Shown here: positions 15,960 to 24,943 of the stretch, piece after piece
Position numbering within the stretch: the stretch's first letter is position 1
Layout of the letters: each line of letters begins with the position of its first letter
Source of the DNA: Phycisphaera sp.
Lineage (GTDB): Bacteria; Planctomycetota; Phycisphaerae; Phycisphaerales; UBA1924
NCBI GenBank assembly: GCA_003712165.1
Contig: RHLH01000001.1
Location: 1,364,001-1,428,000, forward strand
Length of the DNA: 64,000 nt
Direction: 5' to 3'
Made by a program: the position numbers and the translations under genes
Notes under the pieces: generated by a model
The model's input: the letters and a program-made list of their open reading frames with translations, nothing else
Databases searched by the model: none
What the model was told of the DNA's origin: nothing

Positions 15960-17909
15960 GTGAGTACGACACGCGTGATCGATTGTTACATCCAGCAGTC
16001 GGATATCAACGGCGACAACAGGATCGGGGATGTCAGGATCGTCTCGAGTGATTTCGGGGGGCTCGCCAGCGGGTCGCTTGCACAGCCGGGCGATAGGGCA
16101 GGCAGCTTCGCCAGTGCCATCGCCGCGTTTGCGGTGTTTCTACTGGAGAACAAGGCCGACGCGCTCAGGGGACACGCGCCTGCAGAATGGCGCGACGGAA
16201 AGAACTCTGTGCCGAAGGCAATGTACGATGGCCGCCAGACCGACAGGCCGCTATCCGGGGTGAAGGATCGTGGGATTAGTATGGGAATCAGAAATGGTGT
16301 GGCGTACGCCAGGCTTGATTCCGATATCAAGATCCGCGTATTCCGGGTCGCAGGCGATGGGCGAGCGGCTTCGGAGATCACCGAACCGATCGAGATCGAG
16401 CGCCTGGCGCAGGAGATCGTCAAGCTGAAGGGCTTTAGCGATAACCGCGGCCCACGGGTCACCAGATTGACCGCGAGCACAAAGTTCTCTCTGGCCGACA
16501 ACGTCAGACGCTACCCGCTCAACAGCAGTGTACTCAACCATGGACGACCCAAAGAACGCAGCGAATTTCTCGAAAGCTGCGACATCGTGATGAGCGCCCC
16601 CGGCAGCGTGTTCTTCGCCGGCGAGAAGGTCGGCGTCGATGGCGCGCCCGCGACACTCGTCCATGTCCCTCGCCGTGTTCACGTGGGCCTCACGCGTGCC
16701 GAGAGAGAGTCCGGGATTCTGCCGCTTAAAAACACTGTGCTCCTCCCGCTGCACGAGCACGAACCGGTGCCCGAGACCGCAAGCACCTACGGCCCGATCG
16801 ATCCCATCGCCTACAGGGTCCTCGAGTACGCCACCGAGTACGTGACCGGGGAGCGCCCGCCAGCCATAGACGTCCTGGTCTGGAGCGAGTGGGACGGCGA
16901 ATCGGGACTCGGCTGGTCCGCAGCATTCTCAGCGTCCACCGCCGGCGCAGTCCTGAGACAGATGGGTGTCATGGCCGACACCTCGCGTCCCGTCGCGCAG
17001 TGGGGGCCCGACGAGTGGGACGTCTTCGCCGTCGCGTCGGCGTTCGAGGCGGCCACGCACGGCGGCAGGGCTCAGGCGTCTTCCGTCGCCGCCGCGCTCA
17101 CGCACACGTCGCTGCCGGTTCGATTCCGAACGGGCAAGGACGAATCGGAACAGACGCCCTGGCTCTGGAGCCTGTCCAAGAAGAAAGACCCCAAGCCCGA
17201 GGATCCGCCGACACGGGATGAGTTCCCGGACAGGCTCAAGGAGATGGTCCGTAAGTTCGTCGACTACATCAGGAAGGACAGGACCTGGTCGATCAGCACG
17301 CTCGGCGGGATCGATCCGGGCCCGCAGGCACAGGCCGAGGCGTGGGAGAGGTTCCAATCCATCGGCAACATCCTCGTGGTCGACACCGGCACGACCGGGA
17401 CGACACACCAGGCGAGCAGCTTCGAGCTCAACTCCCCGGTGACCGCGGTCACGGCGCGGCACGCTCGCGACGCGATGGCGTCGTGCGCATCTGCGATCTC
17501 CGATGAGATCGACGCCGTCTTCTCCTGGAGATCCGACAAAGACGACCGCGGCGAGCTGGTCACGCCGGACAAGCATTGGCAGCGCGCCATCGAACTCGTC
17601 ACCAAGTACCGCGGGTTCCTGATGGGGCACGGATTCGCGTTCCCGCTCGGAGACGCCGTGCTCGGCCGGATCCGGCTGGTCGGCGGGAGTAAGACCGAGT
17701 GCAAGAGTGTCGGTGGCAAGACCTCGGGCAAGGGGATCGCCGGGAACCTGCTCGTGGTCACCACGGCAGAACAGAGCCTGCGAGACAAGATCCACCGCGC
17801 GGTGTACTCGTCCACCTTCGCGCACCTGGGTGTGCTCTACGACAGCTCCGTCGATGGCTACGAGCCGGACGGGCTCCGGCTCGAACGCGCCGGCGGTGTG
17901 AAGAGGTGA
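15960..17909 (+). CDS. GHMP-kinase-like protein with long N-terminal extension
   Basis: 649 residues; GTG start with AAAGGAG seven bases upstream. Three segments read like the GHMP kinase family (galactokinase, mevalonate kinase, homoserine kinase). Motif 1 is APGSVFFAGEKVGVDG followed by a PRRVHVGL strand (about residues 217-245). Motif 2 is SGLGWSAAFSASTAG (about 311-325), close to the P-x-x-x-GLGSSA phosphate loop. Motif 3 lies in the region from LVVDTGTTGTTHQA (about 470) to SVGGKTSGKGIAGNLL (about 580), where relatives have a GAKLTGAGGGG-type loop. The first 200 residues are not recognised. The enzyme would phosphorylate a small alcohol or sugar with ATP; the substrate is unknown. Its 3' end overlaps the convergent regulator gene by 52 bases. 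Confidence 0.6.
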   Translation: MSTTRVIDCYIQQSDINGDNRIGDVRIVSSDFGGLASGSLAQPGDRAGSFASAIAAFAVFLLENKADALRGHAPAEWRDGKNSVPKAMYDGRQTDRPLSGVKDRGISMGIRNGVAYARLDSDIKIRVFRVAGDGRAASEITEPIEIERLAQEIVKLKGFSDNRGPRVTRLTASTKFSLADNVRRYPLNSSVLNHGRPKERSEFLESCDIVMSAPGSVFFAGEKVGVDGAPATLVHVPRRVHVGLTRAERESGILPLKNTVLLPLHEHEPVPETASTYGPIDPIAYRVLEYATEYVTGERPPAIDVLVWSEWDGESGLGWSAAFSASTAGAVLRQMGVMADTSRPVAQWGPDEWDVFAVASAFEAATHGGRAQASSVAAALTHTSLPVRFRTGKDESEQTPWLWSLSKKKDPKPEDPPTRDEFPDRLKEMVRKFVDYIRKDRTWSISTLGGIDPGPQAQAEAWERFQSIGNILVVDTGTTGTTHQASSFELNSPVTAVTARHARDAMASCASAISDEIDAVFSWRSDKDDRGELVTPDKHWQRAIELVTKYRGFLMGHGFAFPLGDAVLGRIRLVGGSKTECKSVGGKTSGKGIAGNLLVVTTAEQSLRDKIHRAVYSSTFAHLGVLYDSSVDGYEPDGLRLERAGGVKR

Positions 17910-18421
17910 CCTCCGTTGAACATCTGAACGTGAACCGTTGCGCCGAGCTGGGTGAGGCCCCACGCGCCGCGGGTATCGCGTGAGGCGATGCCGCGGCCAG
18001 AGAAAGCTCTCAGCGTCGCGTGCACATGGCCCGATCCGAGCCGCGGGTGGTATTCGACAGCTCGCCTGCGGATCTCTCTCGGCGTCATCGGCTCGGTCAT
18101 GACCCGGAAGACCGCTCTCCTGTAGGAACCGCTCTCGATCCACGCGATGTGCTCGGGGTGACTGATAGGACGATCAAGCTGCACACGAGAAGCGAGCGAC
18201 TCACGCAGGATCCTCCCGATCGGTGTCAGGGCGTAGAGTCTCGCCTGTGGTGCGATTGTGAGCGGTTTGATGTACCGCCGTCGGCGCATCCGTCTCAGGC
18301 ACGACTTGACGGTCGCGTACTTCAGACCGGTGCGTTCGGCGAGATCTCGAGCGCACCTCGGCCGGTCGAACGCGGCGAGGACGAGGTCACGCGTGGTGTG
18401 CGGCGTAGTGGTACCACTCAT
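17858..18421 (-). CDS. Winged-helix transcriptional regulator
   Basis: 187 residues. An N-terminal winged helix is clear: RDLVLAAFDRPRCARDLAER then TGLKYATVKSCLRRMRRRRY and a wing ending LYALTPIG. The second half (PMTPREIRRRAVEYHPRL then HVHATLRAFSGRGIASRD) looks like a second winged helix. It starts with an ATGA overlap to the membrane protein gene upstream. It likely controls the membrane protein or the element's genes; the ligand is unknown. The tail overlaps the end of the GHMP-like gene on the other strand. Confidence 0.7.
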   Translation of the reverse strand: MSGTTTPHTTRDLVLAAFDRPRCARDLAERTGLKYATVKSCLRRMRRRRYIKPLTIAPQARLYALTPIGRILRESLASRVQLDRPISHPEHIAWIESGSYRRAVFRVMTEPMTPREIRRRAVEYHPRLGSGHVHATLRAFSGRGIASRDTRGAWGLTQLGATVHVQMFNGGHLFTPPARSSRSPSGS

Positions 18422-19335
18422 CGATGTCGCCGGACAAACCTGGAAAGCACGGCCCGCAGCCGGTTGGCCTCTCGCTGGATCTGCTGAAGCCTCCTCAGCG
18501 ACAAACGCGCTGCTCCCCGGTCGTTGTGATCGTGGGCCTCGGCGAGCGAGTCGAACGCCCTCTGGTACTGCTGGCCGTTCTCGGTGATGGCGGCGATGAG
18601 CGCTCTGCCCTGCTTGCGTTTGCTGTCTGGGACACTTCTAGAAAGCCGCTGCGCATCCCGCATCACATCGGCGTCGAACTTCTTGCGCTCCTTGAGAACG
18701 CCCATGAGCGCCGTTTCCGATCTCGCGTCGAAAGAGCCGGTATTGAGCCCTCCGCGCAGCCTCTCGAAGCCGTCCCCGTCCGGGTTCCTCCGAATAGGCA
18801 ATACCGGTTCCGGCACGAAACGGTCTGAAGTGGGATCACGCCGGACTTCTCGCGATCGCACGAGCCCGATCACGAGCGCGGTGGCGAACACAACGAACGC
18901 GATCGGGATCACAGCTCCGAGCCCGGCTTCTGCGAGCGCATCCATCACACTTTCAGCGAGCGTGCCGGTGAGCCCGAGCGTCAGGACGAGAGAACCCGAC
19001 ACCGACAGCCACCACGGCGCGCCGAAGAACGCGAGCGAGCGCTGCACCGTGATCGCGAGCACGATGAGAACAAGACCCCAGGCCATGAGACCGAGCGATG
19101 ACAGCCTGAAGCCGGTCGAGTGCGCGAGCGTGGCCGCGCCCACCGCGAGCGCAAACCCGACCGCCCCGGCCAGCGCATGCCCCGCCCGGCCGCGGGCGGT
19201 GTCGCCGAGCGCGACGCGCGCGATCGCGGTGAACAAGATCAGATACACGAACCCGTCGACGACCGGCCCGGCGCGGTCATACCAAGCGGCGAGATCGATG
19301 GACACGGATAGGGATTGCGGTGAGATCGGTGACAT
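18418..19335 (-). CDS. Membrane protein with C-terminal coiled-coil region
   Basis: 305 residues. The first 170 residues hold about five hydrophobic segments (for example GFVYLILFTAIARVAL and AVIPIAFVVFATALVIGLV); the rest is charged and helical (ERKKFDADVMRDAQRLSR, then SLRRLQQIQREANRLRAV), likely a cytoplasmic coiled coil. No family recognised. It is translationally coupled to the winged-helix regulator. Its upstream region is shared with the divergent recombinase at 19722. Confidence 0.65.
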   Translation of the reverse strand: MSPISPQSLSVSIDLAAWYDRAGPVVDGFVYLILFTAIARVALGDTARGRAGHALAGAVGFALAVGAATLAHSTGFRLSSLGLMAWGLVLIVLAITVQRSLAFFGAPWWLSVSGSLVLTLGLTGTLAESVMDALAEAGLGAVIPIAFVVFATALVIGLVRSREVRRDPTSDRFVPEPVLPIRRNPDGDGFERLRGGLNTGSFDARSETALMGVLKERKKFDADVMRDAQRLSRSVPDSKRKQGRALIAAITENGQQYQRAFDSLAEAHDHNDRGAARLSLRRLQQIQREANRLRAVLSRFVRRHR

Positions 19336-19721
19336 GGACTGACCCGCGCGCCGGGAGGCTTTGTGTCTAGAGACGGATCGGGGTGCACCCCTTCACCACG
19401 ACACCGTGGCGGCGCGGGAGCGAGAGGGGGAACAGAGTCGAAGAAAAGCGGCGCCATGCATGAGATCAACTGGACACATGTTTCTCACCGGAAGTGTTAT
19501 AAAGAGTGCATACCTCTCACACGATGTTTCCACGGCGGGCAGAGGCCGCGGTGGGGCAGACGAATCGATGACCTATTCCGTGGGCAGTCACCAAGCAGTA
19601 GCACTACCCGGCGGGGGCAGTCTTCATTTCTGATAACTGCCCCCGTGCGTACCCACTCGCCGGTGGAACCCGATCGGGCAGTGTCTTTTTCAATCTTCAC
19701 TCCCGGTCAGAGGTGACAACC
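19336..19721. other. 386-bp region between divergent genes
   Basis: No gene is visible. The region separates the membrane protein gene (minus) from the recombinase gene (plus) and must contain both promoters. It holds the 10-bp-stem hairpin at 19612-19645. Confidence 0.5.
19612..19645. repeat. CTGCCC/GGGCAG-type hairpin (copy 1)
   Basis: CGGGGGCAGT (19612-19621) pairs perfectly with ACTGCCCCCG (19636-19645), loop 14 nt. It lies upstream of a gene start on both sides, so it is not an ordinary terminator. It shares the CTGCCC/GGGCAG core with the hairpins listed further right, but in inverted order. Confidence 0.5.
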
Positions 19722-21023
19722 ATGCAACAAGGCCACATCGACCCACACAACTACGGAGTGAAACTGCAACACGAGCTCAGGCGTCTCTGCGCCGACGAGA
19801 CGCTTTCCCCCGAGCACCGGCGGACCATCATAAGGTATGTCCAGGACAACAAGTCCGGCCGTGCCGGAGGCCGGGGAGCCAAGAAGCGGGTCTCCGACGG
19901 CCGGTGCCTGAAGCTCATCTACCATCTGCGGCGGTTCGCGATGGAGGTGCCGGTGCCGTTCGAAGAGATCAAGGTGGAGCATGTCGAATCGTTCGTCCTC
20001 GGGATCGAGGACGGCACGATCCGAAAGCTCAGGCCGCTCAACGGGACGTGGGAGTACACGCACGACACCGTCCTCGACTACAAGAAGATCATCCGCCGGT
20101 TCCTGGGCTGGCTCGTCGGGCGTGACACCGCGAAGCACTTCGAGCTCACCGGGTGGATCGATACATCAACCGAAGACCCCGAGCTGAAGACATTTGGGCT
20201 TGATATGGCAGAGAGGCTCGCCAATGCAACAGGATCTACACAGGGACAAGCTCTCATCATGCTGATGTTCGACGGCGGGTTCCGGCCGACCGAACTCCTC
20301 AATGTGAGGCTCAACGACATCCGGTTCGAGCCGGATGGTGAGGGAATGGACACGCTCTTCGTCCGCATCCGCTACAGCAAGACCAAGCCACGGACGATCT
20401 CTTTGCCGCTGGCAACAGAGCCGGTCAGGCGGTGGATCGAGCGGCATCCCGATGGTGGATTCGTCAGGAGAGATGGAACAGTCGACGCGAGAGACCCGTC
20501 TGCGACGCTCGTCACGATGAAATACCAGAGCATCCGCAAGCTGCTCTCACGGCTCGGCAAGTCCGTGCTCGGCGAGCGGCTCTACCCGTACCGGTTCCGG
20601 CACGCTTCGGCGACGTTCTACGCGATGCACCTAACCGAGTACCAAGCCTGCGCCAGGTTCGGGTGGGTCATGGGGTCAAAGGCCGTCCGCCGGTACGTGG
20701 ATCACTCCGGCGTGCTCGCGGCAGACACGGCGAGCCTCGTGCGGGCAAGCCTCAGCAATCAACCAGCTCAACAGAACACTCAAGAGGTACAAAACGATGA
20801 AAGACAACAAAGAACACAACGAGGACAAGAACAAAGAGGAGACGATCACCATCCCGAGGCCGACCAGCTGGGAGATCGCCGCACTGGAGATGGTGTCGGA
20901 AGACTACTGGGACAACAAAGTCCTGGCGTGCGAGAGCTGGGTGGAGGCTCGGGACGAGATAGCGATCGATGGTCTGCTTGGATCACTCGTCAGAAAGCTC
21001 GAGAACACGGCACTCCCAGATGA
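19722..21023 (+). CDS. Tyrosine recombinase (XerC/XerD-like)
   Basis: 433 residues from ATG 19722, preceded by GAGGTG; a GTG at 19713 is in frame. The catalytic domain has the first Arg in DGGFRPTELLNVR, a Lys in SKTKPR, the R-x-R-H box in YRFRHASATF, a Trp in place of the second His (RFGWVMGS) and the nucleophile Tyr in AVRRYVD, all in order. After about residue 350 the frame becomes Gln/Arg/Gly-rich and reads as an out-of-frame copy of the next gene, which begins at 20797. The enzyme probably ended near 20,780 before a frameshift or stop loss. It is the second recombinase in the window and may move a different unit from the tRNA-linked one. Confidence 0.8.
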   Translation: MQQGHIDPHNYGVKLQHELRRLCADETLSPEHRRTIIRYVQDNKSGRAGGRGAKKRVSDGRCLKLIYHLRRFAMEVPVPFEEIKVEHVESFVLGIEDGTIRKLRPLNGTWEYTHDTVLDYKKIIRRFLGWLVGRDTAKHFELTGWIDTSTEDPELKTFGLDMAERLANATGSTQGQALIMLMFDGGFRPTELLNVRLNDIRFEPDGEGMDTLFVRIRYSKTKPRTISLPLATEPVRRWIERHPDGGFVRRDGTVDARDPSATLVTMKYQSIRKLLSRLGKSVLGERLYPYRFRHASATFYAMHLTEYQACARFGWVMGSKAVRRYVDHSGVLAADTASLVRASLSNQPAQQNTQEVQNDERQQRTQRGQEQRGDDHHPEADQLGDRRTGDGVGRLLGQQSPGVRELGGGSGRDSDRWSAWITRQKAREHGTPR

Positions 21024-21102
21024 GGGGCCCTACGGCGAATGGCCGCTCGGAGATGAAGAGAGGATCCGTCAGGAATGGCTCGACAGCGGCGGGAAGCCAT
21101 AA
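20797..21102 (+). CDS. Small acidic protein of unknown function, 101 aa
   Basis: ATG with GAGGT eight bases upstream. The product is soluble and acidic with an N-terminal Lys/Glu/Asn run and a conserved-looking middle (WEIAALEMVSEDYWDNKVL, then EIAIDGLLGSLVRKLE). The gene overlaps the unusual tail of the recombinase by 227 bases in another frame. Normal amino-acid use in this frame makes it the more likely real coding frame. No family recognised. Confidence 0.55.
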   Translation: MKDNKEHNEDKNKEETITIPRPTSWEIAALEMVSEDYWDNKVLACESWVEARDEIAIDGLLGSLVRKLENTALPDEGPYGEWPLGDEERIRQEWLDSGGKP

Positions 21103-21292
21103 GCAACTGCTGCGCAACGATGGATGTAGTGGGGGCCGCAACTGTCATGAGCATATAGCCTCTGCAACGCAGACACCTATGAATACGACTCACAGCGATA
21201 TCGGATCCGTGATACCACGACAAAGTACCTGATCTACAGCTCATTGTGCCCGATGGAACTGCCGCACGCGCTTACCGAATAGAGCTAGAGCC

Positions 21293-22615
21293 ATGCCACA
21301 CGTCACGTTCGTTTCCATGTCGGGATTCCGTATCAAGGAGGCAGAACTCGCCGCACTTGGCATGTCCCTCCCGGGGCTGACATCACGGGCGAAGTCAATC
21401 GCAGCACTACCGCCGCTAGGGCTGCTCACGCTCGCGGGGCTAACACCCGACCACTGGTCGATGAGTCTGCACGAGGCTTCTGAAGTCACAGGTGATCTTG
21501 TTGATCGCATTGTTGGTGAGACACCAACGCTCGTTGCGATCTCTGCGCTCACCGCTTCAATCATCGAGGCGTACGCGCTTGCTGACACGTTGCGGTCCCA
21601 GGGGGCGCCAGTCGTGCTCGGTGGACTGCACGTGACTGCTTGTCCGGAAGAAGCAAGCCGACACGCCGACGCGGTCGTTGTCGGCGATGGCGAGCCCACG
21701 TGGCAGACTCTGCTCACAGATAGCGAGCAAGGCAAACTCAGACCTGTTTACCGATCGAGCAAGCCGTTTGATCTGTCGGAAGCACCCCTGCCGCGGTTTG
21801 ATTTGCTGGGAGAACAATCTCGCCCGCGATTCACGCTCCAGGCGAGCAGGGGATGCCCGTTCGCATGCGATTTCTGCGCTGCAAGCAGGCTTCTAGGGCC
21901 GTTCAGATCAAAGCCCGCGGCACGTATACGCGACGAATTGGCGGTCATCAAAGAGAAAGACCCGAGGCCTTTCATCGAGCTCGCGGACGACAACACGTTT
22001 GCGCTGGGGGGACCGCACGAAGAAGTACTAGATGTGTTCGCCGAGGCGGATGTGAGGTGGTTCACCGAGGCCGACTGGCGGCTGGGTGAGAACCCGCGTC
22101 TTCTCGAGAGGCTCGCATCGTCCGGGTGTGTGCAAGTCCTCGTCGGTCTCGAGTCTCTCGTGCATGATCACAAGGGCATGGGCGCGAAACAGACCTCGAT
22201 GGCGAGGATGATGGACGCGGTCGAGGCGATCCAAGAAACAGGTGTCGCCGTGATCGGCTGCTACATCGTGGGGAGCGACGGCGAGACGCACGACTCGCTC
22301 GATCGGCTCAGCAGCTTTCTTGACTCAGATCCATGCGCCGACGCACAGATCACGCTCCAGACTCCGTTCCCGGGTACCGCACTCAGACGGCGGCTAGAGA
22401 AAGAAGGAAGGATTCTTGAAGACTGCGACTGGTCGCACCACACGCTGTTCGATGTCACATACCGGCCCGACCGGATGACTGCCGATGAGATGGCGGCGGG
22501 TTTCAGGCAATTGCTGATAGACGCGTTTGGAGCTGGGCCAACCCGCAGGCGCATGCAGATCAGACGCGAAACGTGGGGACGTAACCCGGCGTTCGCCGGA
22601 GGAGATCACCCATGA
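21293..22615 (+). CDS. B12-binding-domain radical SAM protein
   Basis: 440 residues. The N-terminal about 150 residues have the layout of a cobalamin-binding Rossmann domain (PPLGLLTLAGL, VAISALTASIIEAYALADTL, VVLGGLHVTACPEEA, VVVGDGEPTW), although the classic D-x-H-x-x-G is not obvious. The radical SAM domain starts with SRGCPFACDFCAA, giving the three Cys that bind the 4Fe-4S cluster (C-x3-C-x2-C). Enzymes of this class act as methylases or cyclases on inert carbons. It overlaps the following membrane protein gene by 4 bases, so the pair is coupled. The ribosome site is weak. Confidence 0.85.
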   Translation: MPHVTFVSMSGFRIKEAELAALGMSLPGLTSRAKSIAALPPLGLLTLAGLTPDHWSMSLHEASEVTGDLVDRIVGETPTLVAISALTASIIEAYALADTLRSQGAPVVLGGLHVTACPEEASRHADAVVVGDGEPTWQTLLTDSEQGKLRPVYRSSKPFDLSEAPLPRFDLLGEQSRPRFTLQASRGCPFACDFCAASRLLGPFRSKPAARIRDELAVIKEKDPRPFIELADDNTFALGGPHEEVLDVFAEADVRWFTEADWRLGENPRLLERLASSGCVQVLVGLESLVHDHKGMGAKQTSMARMMDAVEAIQETGVAVIGCYIVGSDGETHDSLDRLSSFLDSDPCADAQITLQTPFPGTALRRRLEKEGRILEDCDWSHHTLFDVTYRPDRMTADEMAAGFRQLLIDAFGAGPTRRRMQIRRETWGRNPAFAGGDHP

Positions 22616-23898
22616 AAGCCTCTGTCCTCCCACGCTATCTCTTCGGGTCGCGAGATGCGATTCTCGCCGTGGCCAGCTCGCCGTGGTCGCTGCTGATCGG
22701 AGCTCTCTTTGTGGTTTCTGCCGGCCTCGCTCGGGAGTACGACGGCGAGGACCTCTTCCATGAGCCATGGCACGCACTCCGTCCACTGGCAGCGTCTCTC
22801 GTCACGGGGACAACTCTGTTCCTGATCGTCCACACCGCTGCTTCGCTACGGCGTAACGACGTGGAGAACGAGTTTCCGAGTTTCTTTGTGGCGTACCGGT
22901 CGTTCCTTGGCTTGTTCTGGATGACCGCGCCGATGGCATGGCTCTATGCCATCCCTTACGAGCGCTTCATGAGCCCCGTGGACGCGATATCTGTCAATCT
23001 CTGGACGCTCGCGGCTGTGGCCGCATGGAGAGTCCTGCTCATGACACGTGTGATCGCGGTCATCTACGGGATTGGTGGGATCCCAGCATTCTTTCTCGTC
23101 ATGCTCTTCGCCGATGCAGTGGCGTTCGCCGTCGTTAGTCTCGTCCCAACCCCTGTGATAGATGTCATGGGAGGTATACGTCACACCGATCGGGACGCAT
23201 TGATCGCAAGCATCGCGTTTACTATCGCAACATTATCGATACTGACTGCGCCGGTTTGGATCATCGGAGCTCTGGTGTCCTCAGCCGTGATCCGGCCGCG
23301 GTGGTCTGTGCACAAGACAGCAGGAAGCGATCCAAAATTGCGAGGGCTGCTTGCTTCTGCGGGGATATCGATCGGAGCGTTCATACCGCTGCTTCTCGTG
23401 AGCCAGCCCGAGCAGATCAACCGGCGGGATGCAGAGAAGCTCTTGGTGGCCGGTCAGATCGAAGATGCACTTTCGATCATGTCTGGTAAGGCGAAGCACG
23501 AATACCCACCGCACTGGAACCCACCGCCCAGGCTCGGGTACGCTGAACGGTTGCCCGATCTGGATAGGGTCCGAGAGGCGATGCAGGCCGAGCGGCCAGC
23601 GGACTGGATAGCAGAGATATACGTCGAGAAGATCGAGCGGAATCTGAAGAACGAGCTGTTGCCATTCCGGGGCTGGGCGAGCTGGACGGACATCGTCAAT
23701 CAGGTCGAAGAATACGGTGACTACGATGGGTATTCTGGTTACTTCAATACCGAACCGAGGCACGCTGATGCCGCTCGGTTCCTCGTGTCACATCACGCAT
23801 CGCTCACTGGTGCGGATCGTAATGCGCTCAACAGACTTGCTGAGATTGCATATCCTGTTGAGCAAAATGAGGTGCCAGCCGATCAGGTTCCTCGATAA
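22612..23898 (+). CDS. Multi-pass membrane protein
   Basis: 428 residues; GGAGGAG lies eight bases before the ATG, which overlaps the radical SAM stop. Six or seven hydrophobic segments fill residues 20-275 (for example SPWSLLIGALFVVSAGL, TGTTLFLIVHTAA, IPAFFLVMLFADAVAFAVV, LLASAGISIGAFIPLLLVS). The last 150 residues are soluble and charged. No family recognised. Coupling to the radical SAM gene suggests a membrane-associated substrate or export of its product. Confidence 0.65.
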   Translation: MKASVLPRYLFGSRDAILAVASSPWSLLIGALFVVSAGLAREYDGEDLFHEPWHALRPLAASLVTGTTLFLIVHTAASLRRNDVENEFPSFFVAYRSFLGLFWMTAPMAWLYAIPYERFMSPVDAISVNLWTLAAVAAWRVLLMTRVIAVIYGIGGIPAFFLVMLFADAVAFAVVSLVPTPVIDVMGGIRHTDRDALIASIAFTIATLSILTAPVWIIGALVSSAVIRPRWSVHKTAGSDPKLRGLLASAGISIGAFIPLLLVSQPEQINRRDAEKLLVAGQIEDALSIMSGKAKHEYPPHWNPPPRLGYAERLPDLDRVREAMQAERPADWIAEIYVEKIERNLKNELLPFRGWASWTDIVNQVEEYGDYDGYSGYFNTEPRHADAARFLVSHHASLTGADRNALNRLAEIAYPVEQNEVPADQVPR

Positions 23899-23919
23899 GC
23901 AACGTCCTCTGTCTGTGCG

Positions 23920-23940
23920 TACTGCCCAGAAAGGGCAGTA
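23920..23940. repeat. CTGCCC/GGGCAG-type hairpin (copy 2)
   Basis: TACTGCCC (23920-23927) and GGGCAGTA (23933-23940) form a perfect 8-bp stem with a 5-nt loop, 21 bases after the membrane protein stop. There is no T-run. Confidence 0.6.
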
Positions 23941-24157
23941 TCAAAAGTAGTGGAATTCCAATTGAACTATATTTTGCACAAACCGGACCCTGGAACCTGG
24001 AAACGCGATTCCTTGTTTCACAGCGGAACTGCCGCACTAACCCGACCAACACCAACCCAAAGCCGAATGAGCTCTGTCTCGGGTGGCAGGGCTCGCTACG
24101 ATCGGGGCTATTGCTCTGTATCGCGCCGGAATGGAGTAGGACGGGCGAGGAGATCCC

Positions 24158-24760
24158 ATGAGAGTCCTTGATACTCCACCAGACTTGCTCTTCAAGTACC
24201 TGAAACGCGATATATACGAGACTCATCTGCTTCATGGCAGAGCTCGCCTCGGCCCGACGTCACTGTATCGCTCGCAATTTGAAAGCGGCGCTGGCTATGC
24301 GGACGCGGATGACGGAGTGCGCGCTGCTAGAGTTCCGGAACTCCAGAAAACTATCAGAACAGCCAATGATCACTTTCTTTACTGCTGTGCAAGGTCATAT
24401 TCTTATGACATGCACGCTGAGTGGCTTAACCGCTCTGGTTGTGGCTACGACGTCTGTGCGGTAATGGACGGCCCCATGCTCATTGACGCAATTGCCCGAG
24501 CAGTTAAGGCGACGATCGGTCCACGCTTGATTTTGTGCGGATGCTGCAAGTATGGTTGCCACACCAACCAAGTAGGGAGCCTTAAAGGCAACTTGTTTGG
24601 CGACGCATTCCTGAAGCCGATACCGTACGCAAAGGAGGACGAATATCGGCTTGCCGTCGCGTTTTCTCGCGAGGACGTACCTGAAGTATTGGATGTATCG
24701 AGTGCCCAAATTCCCCAGGCAATTCGGCAGGTAATTTCGCTGTCCACACCTGCAAAATAG
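24158..24760 (+). CDS. Unknown protein, 200 aa
   Basis: ATG with GAGGAG seven bases upstream. The layout (LFKYLKRDIYETHLLHGRAR, then GPTSLYRSQFE and HFLYCCARSYSYDMHAEWLN) vaguely recalls DUF2971-type proteins, in which a Y-R start is followed by a short region about falling inside limits, but I cannot confirm this. There are several Cys (CGCCKYGC). Codon use appears less GC-rich than the neighbouring core genes, consistent with recent arrival. Stands alone between hairpin-bearing spacers. Confidence 0.55.
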   Translation: MRVLDTPPDLLFKYLKRDIYETHLLHGRARLGPTSLYRSQFESGAGYADADDGVRAARVPELQKTIRTANDHFLYCCARSYSYDMHAEWLNRSGCGYDVCAVMDGPMLIDAIARAVKATIGPRLILCGCCKYGCHTNQVGSLKGNLFGDAFLKPIPYAKEDEYRLAVAFSREDVPEVLDVSSAQIPQAIRQVISLSTPAK

Positions 24761-24823
24761 GACGCAAATAACTCACCAGATTGAAGACCTAGGACGAAGA
24801 GACGATTCGCACATTGTCGTCGA

Positions 24824-24897
24824 CCAGAGGCCGATGAAGTCAAAATCGGGGTGACAGGACTCCAGTTGAACTGTTTGCGGCGAGGATCGGCCTCTGG
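24824..24897. repeat. Long inverted repeat, 12-bp arms
   Basis: CCAGAGGCCGAT (24824-24835) and ATCGGCCTCTGG (24886-24897) are exact reverse complements and enclose 50 nt. The interior contains TCCAGTTGAACT, which resembles TCCAATTGAACT near 23957. Confidence 0.5.
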
Positions 24898-24943
24898 AGC
24901 CGGGGAACGCAGACCTTAGTTTTACCGTAGACTTCCGATAGGG

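Noticed and set aside
16929..18143. 404-codon minus-strand open frame
   Set aside because: Shadow of the GHMP-like gene in high-GC DNA; no start signal or recognisable motif.
24824..24897. Integron attC site
   Set aside because: The repeat has arms and size like an attC, but no R-Y-Y-Y-A-A-C / G-T-T-R-R-R-Y pair at its ends, no IntI-specific insert is recognisable in either recombinase, and genes lie in both directions.
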